Shown: positions 21,246 to 52,022 of the stretch, in pieces
Layout of the letters: the number at the start of each line of letters is the position of its first letter
Numbering within the stretch: the stretch's first letter is position 1
DNA from: Theodoxus fluviatilis
Lineage: Eukaryota; Mollusca; Gastropoda; Cycloneritida; Neritidae
DNA length: 64,000 nucleotides
NCBI GenBank assembly: GCA_034096865.1
Contig: JAWQFJ010001318.1
Location: forward strand, 5,001-69,000
Reading direction: 5' to 3'
Translations under genes and position numbers: made by a program
The notes under the pieces: generated by a model
The model's database searches: none
The model's input: the letters and a program-made list of their open reading frames with translations, nothing else
What the model was told of the DNA's origin: nothing

Positions 21246-22612
21246 TCAAGTTATGCGAGATAAGCCATTCGCTACGACCTTCTCCTTCCCCTTTATGTGC
21301 TCTTCCCTAGCAGTATAGACTGGAATGCCCACTCTGACGAACTCGCTTCCCTTTCCTCTCTCCACACAAGCGTCTGTCGTCTCCTTTGGGTCATCTCGCA
21401 AGTCTGTCTGTCTGCTGTCTGTCCGTCCCGACGTGACGTAATCATGAGCGAACTCCAGCACCGATTGACGTCTCCACTCTCGAGGAATGACAATGTGGGT
21501 GTCTTGCGTCTCTAGAGGACTGTCTGCACTAGGGCTCCATAAACGCTTCAAGATCCCCTTCATGGAATATCCTCTACTTAGTTGTCGCACTTCTTCTTCG
21601 GGGAGGGCTTGCTCAAACAGGGGTTTGAGTTCGCTATCTCCCTTCTGCTCCTCTAGTAGGTTGTCTCCTTTGCTGGAGCCTGCCTCTACTGGAATGCCTG
21701 TACTGGCATCCGCCTCTGTACGCATATCTGATCCCCGGCTAGGTACCTCACTGTCCTGCCCTGTCTCTGACTCTTCCCCTAGGAAGGTCTCGGAGATATC
21801 TATCTCCCTCTTCGCTTCCCTTCTGCCGAGAAATATTTCTCCTTCTCCCTACTTGCTGTCACAGCTGGGGTTGAAGTTAGGACGAGCTTGACCTGTCTGG
21901 CAGGTCGCACTAAGTCATTTCCCAGAATGACATCATAGCTTTCGCAGCCTCTCATCCCATCTAAAACCGCCACTTCCACTATTCCCCATACTATGTCAAT
22001 CTCTATCTCTATCTGATGGATGGGAACATATTTCTCGACTCCAGGAATGATTCCTGCTATCCACATCCCCTTGTCTGTCTCTCGGCTATCGAATGGCAGT
22101 ACATCCCCTCGCACTAACGTCATGCTAGCGCCGGTATCCCTAAACAGGCAGACACGTTGCTTTGTTCCACCTGGTAGGTTTATCAGTCCCTGACTGATGT
22201 AAGGATCGAATTCCCCTGTCGGTCCCTGACCGGTGCAAAGGTGAAATTCGCCTCCTTTTGTGGTCTCTACTTTATCCCTGCCTAGCCACTGCGTGTTGGG
22301 TTTCTCCCTGCTCACGCGATTTACAGACATGGAATTGGACGTTGGTTGGCCACGACGGCAATCTTTGGCGAAGTGACCGAACCTCTGACAATTGTAGCAC
22401 TGGACCTTGGAAAGGTCTGTCTGTTCCCTTCTCTCTCTACTTTGGTTCCCATGCCCCGCATGGATCCCTCGACTCTGACTTCCATACCTAGTTTGTCATG
22501 AGTCCTCTGGGGAGGTTTCCCATTTCCAAACTTCCTTTGGGTTGGAGAATTCCCTCTCACGGTCCTCCGTACCTGGCAGTGTACCGCCGCGTACGTATCA
22601 CATACTGTAGCG
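21246..22612 (-). pseudogene. Ty3/gypsy gag-protease-integrase remnant, Gmr1-like order
   Basis: In transcript order: a gag tail; a zinc knuckle CYNCQRFGHFAKDC (about 22350-22395); an aspartic protease with LFRDTGASMTLV and SYDVILGNDLV (22330-21800); a linker; then LLEEQKGDSELKPLFEQALP and LEFAHDYVTSG, the N-terminal zinc-binding part of an integrase (21660-21430). The integrase core, RT and most of RNase H are deleted. The frame ends with HIKGKEKVVANGLSRI, the RNase H C-terminus, next to the LTR. Integrase lying before RNase H is the order of Gmr1-like elements. Gag is cut at about 22615 by another repeat. Confidence 0.75.
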
Positions 22613-22619
22613 GCCTGAT

Positions 22620-22982
22620 CGAGACTAAGACACAAAAATCGTGATTTTCGCCAGGTGTTTAAACTAACAAAGGCATCGGCCATTGAAAGCGGAGCAACCG
22701 GAAGTGAAATCAGCACACAGTTGAAAACGAGGCCATCGGCGAACTTCTTATAAGACACAGCGCGTGCAGGCTGAGCGAGCCAGCCGTCCATATGATGTGT
22801 CCATGCTAAAACTAAGACACAAAAATCGTGATTTTCGCCAGATGTTTACACTAACAAAGCGGAGCAACCGGTAGTAAAATCAGCACACAGTTGAAATCGA
22901 GGCCATCGGCGAACTTCTTAAATGAAACAGCGCGTACAGGCTGAGCGAGACAGCCATCCATTTCTTATTGGATCCATGGCCG
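22620..22982 (+). repeat. Two tandem end fragments of the THAP-bearing transposon family
   Basis: Copies at about 22622-22800 and 22806-22982 share the acaaaaatcgtgattttcgc block, the cggagcaaccgg block and gaggccatcggcgaacttct, then gctgagcgag. The same blocks form the inverted ends at 8650-8815 and 9985-10084. The second copy ends ggatccatgg, like the right terminus at 11592. Confidence 0.8.
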
Positions 22983-23089
22983 TGTGGAAGCTGCAGGAAG
23001 TGACGTCACGTAATACATCAAACGAGATCTGCACCCTGGCTACGTCACGTAACTAGGCAACCACCTCGTGGAGAGGACTGGCGTATAAT

Positions 23090-23240
23090 CTGGAATAAAC
23101 CATGATGCTCTAGTACATTCCAGCACTTTCACAACACATACATATGTGCACACAACGATATACCTACGTACGCAGGTACACATATTCACATGCCTATGGG
23201 CGCGCGTATACGTATGCACACAACACGCACACATGCATAC
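23090..23240. repeat. Degenerate CA/TA-rich low-complexity tract
   Basis: An imperfect run of cacaca, tacgta and atgcac motifs. No gene. Confidence 0.6.
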
Positions 23241-23399
23241 CTACAGAGTCAATCAAAACAACGGCATCCATAGCAGGCAGGTGTTGGGTGATGTTGATGT
23301 ATGATGATTGAAGTCATACGGTCTATCAGTCTAGGTAGGCTATGCAAGGATGTTGTCTACGAAATCGCTAGAGCTGGTTATTGTAAGAGCAAAGTCAAG

Positions 23400-23730
23400 T
23401 CTCAATTTTCCCAGTCATTCGCCTCCTACAAATCAGGTAGAGAGACGCGGTGGGTCTGTTCTTACCCCCAACCAACAGGGGGCCAGGTGTCGAGACGTGA
23501 GCACAACGCCCTTATTACTAGCACACACGGCACCCAGACGAACTGCATTTGTTTTCCCTCAGTTTCGCAACCGGCTCTCCCGACCCATTCTAGTAAACTA
23601 TAGATTTCGCCTACCGGCAAAAGTATTGACTCGGGTTTACAGAATGACATTCCCTAACCCACAGGGAGCGTCAGCTGGTATGGATCGAGCCCGCCGATCA
23701 CCTCAATTTTGTTGAGGTAAAATCGACAGG
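23400..23730 (+). repeat. SINE-like piece and left half of dispersed repeat X
   Basis: A SINE-like block (attcgcctcct, agacgcggtgggtctgttct) is followed by the ctagtaaactatagatttcg segment and a second ccctaacccacaggg end. From about 23665 the sequence (ggtatggatcgagcc, gatcacctcaattttgttga) matches the complement of 52880-52930. The RTE element interrupts this repeat at 23730. Confidence 0.7.
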
Positions 23731-26700
23731 AAACTCCGCCATGGCCGGTCCTAAGCCCGGCTGAGAAGGAGGAAGGTTGGACGAAGGGTTAGCACCCCTT
23801 CTCTGTAAAAAAAACAACCCACACAGCTACAGAAACGCAAACAAAGAGTTCAACAGACACTTCGGTACTGGGAGAGGATGGATCTCCAGCTAGAGGTGAT
23901 ATGACGCCGGGTAGTGAAAGCCAGACTCTGAAAGCTACCAGGCCGACGACCATCATCTCTACCAGGACCACCATCAACATCGGAACATGGAATGTGCGCA
24001 CCATGTTTGAAGCCGGAAAAACAGCACACGTAGCAGCAGAGATGAGGAACAACATCAGCATCCTAGGCATCAGCGAGTCTAGATGGACTGATTCCGGCCA
24101 GAAGAGACTCGCTACAGGAGAACTACTTCTGTTCTCAGGACACGAGGATGAGAATGCGCCACACACCCAGGGAGTGGCCTTCATACTTTCCAAGGCTGCC
24201 CAGGGAGCACTCATCGGATGGGAAGCACACGGCCCAAGACTCATCACTGCCTCCTTCAGGACAAAGAAGAAGATCAACGTGAACATCATTCAGTGTTATG
24301 CCCCTACAAATGACAGTGAAGACCAAGCAAAAGAAGACTTTTACAACAGGCTACAGACCATCATCCAAGGGTTTTCAGGAAGAGATAACCATGGTAATCG
24401 GAGACCTCAATGCTAAGGTGGGGCATAACACGGGCTACGAGGAGATCATGGGGCGAGCGGGTATGGGGAAGATGAATGACAATGGAGAGAGGTTTGCAGA
24501 CCTGTGCGCCGCAAACAACCTTGTTATCGGTGGAAGCGACTTTCCCCACAGACGGATACACAAAGTCACCTGGATGTCACCAGACCTCTCCACCGGAAAC
24601 CAAATCGACCACATGTGTATCGCCAAGAAGTTCAGGAGGTCCCTGCAAGACGTACGTGTGAAGAGAGGCGCTGACGTTGCTTCGGACCACCATCTCCTTG
24701 TCGCCCGCGTCAAACTGAAACTGAAGAGGAACTGGACAGAGGAGAAGAACCAGCGACAGAAGTACAACATCACACTTCTCAAGGATACGACCAAACTGCA
24801 AGAGTTCAAGCTGTCACTCATGAACAAATTCCAAGTCCTGCAGGAACTGATGGAAGAAGAGGAAGAAGAAACAATAGACAAGGGATGGAAGACAGTGGAA
24901 GAGGAATTGAAGTCAGTTTGCCAGGAAATCTTGGCCGGGCCCACAGAATCATAACCACAAGGAGTGGATTTCAACAGGCTCCCTGAAGAAAATAGAACAG
25001 AGAAAGGAGAAGAAGGTGGCACTCAACAACAGCCGGGCACGAGCAGAGAAAGCCAAAGCACAAGAAGAGTACACACAGGCCAACAAGAACGTGAAGAAGA
25101 GCATCAAAACCGACAAAAACAACTATGTAGACACTCTAGCAACAGAAGCGGAAGAAACAGCCAGAAATGGAAACACGAAAGAACTGTATGCCACCACCAG
25201 GAAGTAATCTAGCAAATTTAGCAAACCTGAAAGACCAGTGAAAGACAAGGATGGAAAACAGATTAACGACCAAGAGGGACAGAAGCAAAGATGGGTGGAA
25301 CATTTTGAAGAACTACGCAACAGACCAGCCCCACACAACCCACCTGACATCCAACCAGCGGATAGAGACCTGCCGATAGTTGCGGTGCACCTACAAAAAA
25401 GAGATCCGCAGAGCCATCAAGAAGCTGAAAAGCGGCAAGGCAGCCGGACCTGATGGAATCCCAGCAGAGGCACTGAAGGCAGATGTGGAAACAACTGTGG
25501 AGATGCTCCACCCCCTCTTCAAGAAGATCTGGGAAGAAGAACAAGACCCTACAGAATGGAAGGAAGGCTACCTCATCAAGCTCCCAAAGAAAGGCAACCT
25601 GAGCTCCTGTTCCAACTACAGAGGGATTACCCTATTATCCATCCCAGGAAAGGTTTTCAACAGGATCCTGCTACACTGGATGAAAGACGTTGTTGACGGG
25701 CAGCTGCGATATCAGCAGGCTGGTTTCCGCAAAGATCGCGCCTGTACCGACCAGATCGCAACACTACATATCATCCTGGAGCAGTCTCTTGAGTGGAACT
25801 CACCCCTTTACGTCAATTTTATTGACTACGAGAAGGCTTTTGACAGCGTGGACAGGGCATCACTTTGGAGGCTGCTAAGACAATACGGGGTCCCTGAGAA
25901 AATCACCAGCATCATCAGAAACTCTTACAAGGGACTTTCATGCCGAGTAGTCCATGGAGGTCAACTCACAGAGGCATTCCAGGTACAGACAGGAGTGAGA
26001 CAAGGCTGTTTGTTGTCGCCGTTTTTGTTCCTGCTGGCCATCGAATGGGTCATGAAAACATCCACAGCAGGAAAGCGAAACGGGCATCCAGTGGACGTTG
26101 TGGTCACAACTTGATGACCTCGATTTTGCGGTTGACCTGGCCCTTCTCTCCCACATGCAGCAGCAGATGCAGGAAAAGACCAGCATTGTGGCAAACAACT
26201 CTACTCGCCTTGGCCTCAACATCCACAAAGGGAAGAGCAAGCTCCTGAAAGTCAACTCTACCAACACATCGCCCATCACACTGAATGGCGAAGCGCTAGA
26301 AGAAGTGGACGACTTCATCTACCTTGGCAGCATTGTCAACAAGCAAGGTGGAACTGACGCAGATGTGAAGGCAAGAATTGGAAAAGCCAGGACAGCCTTC
26401 CTCCAACTAAAAAACTTTTGGAGTTCAAGATACCTGTCCATCAAAACAAAGATCAGGATTTTCAACACTTAAGTCTGTTCTGATCTACAGCGCTGAAGCA
26501 TGGAGGACCACTGTAACCACCAACAAGAAGATACAGACATTCATCAACACAAGTCTGCGCCGCTTTCTACAGATACGATGGCCTGAAAAGATCAGCAACG
26601 AGGAGCTCTGGCAACGCACAAACCAACAATCAGCAGACCAAGAGATCATTCAAAGGCGCTGGAGATGGTTAGAGCACACATTACGCAAACCGGTCTCAAA

Positions 26701-26909
26701 TACCACCAGCCAGTCCCTTGCATGGAACCCGCAAGGGAAGGGAAAGAGAGGTCGACCTCGAAACAGTTGGCGCCGAGACCTGGACGCCGATGTCAAGAGA
26801 ACAGGCCACTCTTAGGGACAGTTGGAAAAGATTGCTCAGGACCTGGAGGGCTGGAGAACCCTTGTTGGCGGCCTATGCCCCAGGAGGGGTCAAAGGCGTA
26901 AGTAAGTAA
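23731..26909 (+). mobile_element. RTE-like non-LTR retrotransposon, about 3.2 kb
   Basis: Bounded by a 14-bp target-site duplication gtaaaatcgacagg (23717-23730 and 26910-26923) and ending in a short aagt/gtaa tetranucleotide tail, as RTE elements do. Its target, repeat X, continues on both sides. The inverted copy at 52855-52885 shows the uninterrupted site. The length and 5' leader suggest an essentially full-length insertion. Confidence 0.88.
23901..26890 (+). pseudogene. RTE endonuclease / reverse transcriptase, inactivated
   Basis: An apurinic-type endonuclease comes first: TWNVRTMFEAGKTAHVA (about 23985), GISESRW, GDLNAKVG (about 24400) and ASDHHLLVAR (about 24680). RT follows: KLKSGKAAGPDGIPAEAL, QAGFRKDRACTDQI, FIDYEKAFDSVDRASLW and TGVRQGCLLSPFLF. 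The C-terminal domain includes YLGSIVNKQGGTDADVKARI. Frameshifts occur near 24385 and 26110 and at others after 26470, and stops at 24952, 25205 and nearby. The catalytic FADD box reads FAVD (Val codon 26131-26133), so RT would be dead even without the shifts. Confidence 0.9.
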
Positions 26910-26923
26910 GTAAAATCGACAGG

Positions 26924-27445
26924 CATCGGGCTTGCGAAAGTCAACGTAACGCGATTTCTTCCTCACGGACATTACCTTAGAAAGAAAACTGTATCAACTA
27001 ACTCTAATTATTTTAGATGTTGGTTTCTTGGCACAGCCAGCTTACCATGTCGGAGCAGATGAAACAAATGAGATCAAAGCGAAACGATCACTCGTGCACT
27101 GAGTTTTGATGCGTGACCGGGACACTCCCCGCAGTATGTTTTGTTTGCTTTGTAAGGTTTGAGCACTAGCTGCAAGTGTAAAAATGGTCAGTTATTAATA
27201 TAATCGGTGACTTTAGTTGTCATGAAACTTTGTTTTGTGTTTTAATGCCATTTTCTTGTCATAATTTTACACGTTACATTACGCCGAATGCGGGGTAGTT
27301 GATCATGCACTCATCGACTCAATGATCGTGAATTTTCTGTCCTCGCCTGACCAGGGAAACGAAATAGTCAATTCAAGCCAGAACTAAACAGTTATCTGCT
27401 GCCACTCATTCGAGCTTTACATGAAACATTATATCACACTAGCTC
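26924..27445 (+). repeat. Dispersed repeat X, right half
   Basis: Matches the complement of 52370-52860 over about 500 bp. Shared blocks include ctggcacagccagcttac-type sequence, gggacactccccgcagtatg, ccgaatgcgggga and gctttacatgaaac. It has no coding potential that I recognise. Confidence 0.85.
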
Positions 27446-28269
27446 GATCGTCTGCTGGCGTAGTGGCTACGGTTCGATCGTGTTCGTCTGCTAGGTACGT
27501 ACGGTGTGGTTTGTTTTCTTATCTTCTGTGGGTTTTGTGCAGAAATTATACGTTACAATAGTCTATTATGACTATTTTCGATTAGTTTTTGATCTAAATA
27601 AACTTTTTGCATGTTTTAATGCCATCCTTTTGCCACGATCTAGCGATCATCACTCCTCAAAACAGACCCGAAACATACCCCAACATATAGCTGATAATTA
27701 CCATATGACCCCTGCTGAACTCTTCTCCGGCCATTCTTCGTCACTGCTCTAAAACTCCTCACTGTCGCTGTCTCGCATACAGTTATCAATGATAACTCGC
27801 GCTATCTCGGCTGTAAAGCGAGGATGACGCGTTGATCGCGAAGTTCCAGGCTCTGGTGTTGACATTTCGAAAAATTCGAATGTAAACAACTCAAAAACCT
27901 CGTTCAAAAATGACCAAAACAAAGCCTACTGGCGAAATGCGCTTAATATTCATGAAGCTAGTTATTTACTGGTCTTACTGCACTGAAGAGTTCCTGTAAT
28001 AGTTGATAGAAATGCAGTAATGACTCGGAAACGAAAAAATCCCCCTCGTGGCGCAGGGTGCGGCTCTTGTAGGGAAAGAGTTAAAAAGAAACTTATTGGT
28101 TTGTTGCCTTATCTGCACTTGCTTCCATTCAGTTTTGTAATTGGAGAATGTGGAGTAGTATGGACAGGAGGTTGGTTGGAAGGAAAGAGAAAAAAGGGAG
28201 AAGGAATGCAAAAGAAAAAAAGGAAAGGGAGAAGAGAAAGGAGAAAGAATTATAGGGAAGGGGAGAAAG
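27446..28269. other. Unassigned DNA
   Basis: No gene supported. An 85-codon Lys/Arg-rich frame at 28020-28277 runs into a purine-rich tract and shows no domain. Confidence 0.45.
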
Positions 28270-28605
28270 GGGGCTGATGAAGCAGTTGGAGGAGTAGAAA
28301 CAGCAGCTGCAGAAGGAACAGGAGCATCAGAGAACGCACGCTGGAAAAAAAGAAGTAAAGCAGGAGGATGAGCAGGAGGAGGAGGAGGAACAGGAGCAGG
28401 AGGAGGAGGAGGAGGATGAGTAGGAGGAGGAGGAGGAGGACAAGGAGGAGGAGGACGAGGAGGATGAGCAGGAGCAGGAGTAGGAGGAGAAGGAGGTGCA
28501 GGAGGAGGAGATGCAGGAGGAGGAGGAGGAGAATAAGGAGCAGGAGCAGGAGGAGCAGGAGCAGGAGGAGCAGGAGCAGGAGGAGAAGGAAGGTGTAGGG
28601 AAAAT
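28270..28605. repeat. (GGA)n/(GCA)n purine-rich tract
   Basis: A run of ggagga, ggagca and gcagga units about 300 bp long. The apparent Arg/Glu-rich frames are products of the repeat. Confidence 0.9.
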
Positions 28606-28699
28606 CAGTGATGAGAATAGACTGAGAGGTGAGAGAAGAAATATGAATGCAGTGAGAGCAAAATTAACAGCTGATACATCATTAAGAAAACTTTAAAAC

Positions 28700-31019
28700 A
28701 TTACTGGAACATTAATTCATGATAAAACAAAAAAGCACAAAGATTCTATAACCATGTCACAAAACAATCTGTATTGATATAACTTTAATTTCATGTTACT
28801 CCTCCCCTTCCCCTTGTTTGTATAAAACAATATAATAGTATGAACAAAAATACACACAAAAGCAATGCAAGCAATATATCACATTATATAGAATATTGCA
28901 TAACACAATGCAGGCAAGCAAACCTTTCATTGTATGTAAATAATTAACACCAAATTTAAAGACACAATACAGCCTTAGGGTGGGGGGTGGGGAGTTGGGG
29001 TGGGTGGAGGGTGGAATTAGAGTAAGACAATATATATATGTATGTATACATCATGTAACCAACAATTTATCACATTGAAAAAAAAAGTATTTGTTGTACA
29101 TAGACAAGTACAACGGTTTCTATAAAACATGGCATAACAATAACAAATAACAAAAGCAACAATAACATTTTTGTTTGTTTGTTATATAAGCATCCCTATA
29201 TTGATTTACTTTGAGATAATATATCATTTCATCCTGGAAGGAAATGCATGTTAATGCAATTATATAAATTAAGTATTAACAATCAAATGAAGATGATCCA
29301 AGTTGCACTCTTTCACACTAACAAGAGTCATCTTCCTCTATAGACTTGTCTATGAGAGTAAAAAGATTTCTAAAACCAGGAGGGTGGAGATAAAAGTTAC
29401 AACTTTGGCTTTCTTCAAACCATATTTCATTTCTTCCTATCTGCTCAACACAACAGCATCATAAGAACAACTTGAGAAAGCTAGTGTTCCATGCTACACT
29501 AAAATACATTTTCTTTGTCTTGTAAAATATGAAAAGAAATAGGGAGACAAAGGCTGAAAAATAGTAATGTTTGATTGACAGATGCAATCACCATGTCTCA
29601 TGTCTCTCTTCAGGTGTTGTCTGCATGGCATATCCATAAGGTCACAGCACAACACACTATGTAAATTGAGTAACGGGAGGGATGCAATCACTGAATAAAT
29701 AATGAACTACTCATAGTTTTAATCTATTATCTGTATGAATCTATTGAATGATGTTAGTCATATCAGGAAAATCAAAATGACTTGGTACCCCATAAATATC
29801 CATGAATATTCTCATGCACAGGACTATCTATACACCATTGGATTATTTCAATTTGACATAAACTTAGTAGCACAAAAGGTTCACTGTATTCAATATACTT
29901 CCTTTTAACTATAACATACATTCAACTTTATCTTTTATCATGGAACAATAAGGCAATCCTCTAACTTTTTATTCCTGAAAGACAGCTCCAAGTGCATTAT
30001 CACTGTTTGCATACCATAGTTTAAGATGCATTTCTTTGAACTAAATATCCTTTTCTGTAAGTAGTTTTCTCATCAAAAGCAGCTTTTCCCAACAGCCTGA
30101 CTACAGGACGGTCAAAGAAGTGATCAGAGGCGAAGCCAAGAGGGAATGAGAACAATAAAGAGGAAGGTCAAACTCACTGAAAAACATCACAATCAAAGAC
30201 AAAGACAAGACGCATTACTTATCACAGAATCAGTAAACATACAAAGCAGTAAGGGAAGTGGTACTTTGAACATCATGAATGGCATGATCTATAAGAACTG
30301 TGGGGGAGATGGAATGTAGATAACAATGCAAGTATTACTTGCAGTTGATGTGAGTTTGCTAGTCAAATGCAAACTGATAAAATGCAAGCTAGCAAATATA
30401 TATTTTGTGACACATCTTACACACTGACTAGATTAACAAAGTCAAGGAAACAAGCTTATACATGTATGTTTCTTCATGAAACATCACCTCATGATGGCAT
30501 TAGGCCCAAGTAAGAATACATTCAGTACATGCAGATAGTTTGCCTCATACACTATTGTACTAAACTTTGTGAACAACTTGCAAAAGCAAATCACAGAAAA
30601 GATGTAAACTTCTAAATAGTCTACAATTCATTACAAGCAGGCCCTTAAGCCCAGCAGCCAGGGGTTCCAGCTGATGAGGGGGGCAGAGAGCAGCCCTTTT
30701 AGTATGTTACTTTTTTCTCATTAGTCACTTCAAAAGGGCAACCACTTAACAAACAGCAACTCCACGCATCATCTGAACTTCAAGGTGATGGGGGAGACTA
30801 TGTCATCAAAAGAAAATTAAATTGTTTTTACCTTCAGAACATTACTAATGTACAACTGTACATCCATCTTGTTTTTCCTTTTCTGCATTAAGTACTACCC
30901 ATACTTTTGGCTTGTATTAGTATTTTCCTCTGAAGATTATACAGACAGAGAAGCAAAGAAGGAAGAAATAACTTTTAACTTATTAGTGATAACTAGGCTA
31001 AATTGTATAATAATTCCCA
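28700..31019. other. AT-rich downstream flank of HPS4
   Basis: No gene or recognised element in about 2.3 kb. It is AT-rich with short T and A runs. It may include an extended 3' UTR of the minus-strand gene, but this cannot be decided from the sequence. Confidence 0.45.
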
Positions 31020-31025
31020 TTTATT
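31020..31025 (-). terminator. Candidate polyadenylation signal of HPS4
   Basis: Minus-strand AATAAA 226 nt after the HPS4 stop. It is the nearest canonical signal I noticed. Use is inferred only from position. Confidence 0.4.
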
Positions 31026-31250
31026 CATAATTTTGTAGGTCTTTGACTCTCCCAGTGTTACAGAACCATAACATTTTTGTTATTGTTGAACATGGTGAGC
31101 ACTCTGCTTTGTCCTTTTCCACAGAAAGGATCACCCACAAAATGTCATTCTTCAGAATACATTCTTATTGCAGATTGAATCTCTATGACTGACTAGGTTT
31201 TCATGGCAGATTACATAGTCTGAGTATCTAGATGTGAAGCAAGCAGTTCC

Positions 31251-50841
<19,591 letters not shown>

Positions 50842-51878
50842 CTGCAGCACAGAGGAAGAAATGACATATTACATGTGTTGCATTCTCACAACACGGTATA
50901 CACAGCAAGTATCACATTAACTAAGGAGATCTCATTCAAGGAAGCAGTTTGGATTCTTCATGTAATCCAAGGACCGACGCCCCCCTCCACTGGATCAATG
51001 TTGAAAAAACCCATTATGTAATGTCACAAATTAATTATGAGAGTATAAGGGGGTAAAAATGACATTATGTAATGGGCTGAGGGCACGTGGTTTTCACCTC
51101 GGATATAAGTGTACATGGATTTTCGTGTTATCTCTTTTGAAGAGCTGTTTTTTGTATTTTTCTATGTGGAATTTTGGAGACTGGTGTTTTGGTGACACTG
51201 TAATAACATTCCACAACACTGTAGACATGATGCCGACATAATCATAAAGTAAAGTAGACGCCAATCGCATTTTTATGTAAGAACATGGTCATTACGACCG
51301 ACTTTTTTTTTCACCCTGGAAAAATGCAGGGATGATTCCTCTGGCTCATACCACTTAGTTATTAGTGCATTCCTCCGTGTTCTGAAAGTGGAGATAACTA
51401 CAAGTTATCTTCTGCGGTGCCTGACAGACGTGAGACACTGAGAGAGCCACAGATTACAGAAGAACTTCAAGAAGCAGCACTGGTTATTAGTTTTTTAAAA
51501 TAAAACTATGCTAGAAGCTTTATATACAATTAACTAAGCACAAACTAATCTTTAAAACTACAAAAACTAAACACGAGAACATTAGCACCAAAGATTTAAA
51601 TATTCGCGAGCTGGTTCGTGTTTACTGAGAAAGTGCGCAATGTTTACAACATGCCCACCTCCGGCTTTCTCCCATTTTGAGTCACATGTCCCCAGGTTAA
51701 TCATGTGACAGCTTAGGCATTTTCCTCTCCATCTCTTTTCCAATTTATGGTCATTTTTCACCATAGAAATGATTATTCTTAAAATTATACTAAGAATCTG
51801 TATTTAATCACACTTATATATTTGAACAATTTTAAAATTGGTATTTCTGCTGTACTATACTGTATACGGGAACTTCCG
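50842..51878. promoter_or_regulatory. Interval between divergent HPS4 and GPN1
   Basis: About 1 kb separates the first visible HPS4 exon from the GPN1 start. The missing HPS4 start exon probably lies here. Just upstream of the GPN1 ATG are ggaacttccg (ETS-like core) and aagatggct (YY1-like context), both common in promoters of widely expressed genes. An imperfect inverted repeat, cccattatgtaatgtca and its partner, lies near 51010-51085. Promoter function is inferred from position. Confidence 0.45.
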
Positions 51879-52022
51879 ATGTCGAACAAGATGGCTGAAG
51901 CTATGGAAGGTGCGAGCTGCACAGGTACTAACAGTACTGCTTCATCTGAAAGTCCCAAGACAAAACCAACATGTATTATAGTGCTTGGTATGGCTGGATC
52001 TGGAAAGACAACATTTGTACAG
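51879..52022 (+). CDS. GPN1: GPN1 exon 1
   Basis: 48 codons ending [12 protein letters not shown], with donor GTTTGT. A Ser/Thr-rich leader precedes the P-loop. Confidence 0.95.

Noticed and set aside
27504..27752. 82-codon plus-strand frame
   Set aside because: No motif, AT-rich, and absent as a frame from any repeat partner.
28368..28696. Arg/Ser- and Glu/Gln-rich frames
   Set aside because: Low-complexity GGA repeat; no conserved flanking sequence or splice context.
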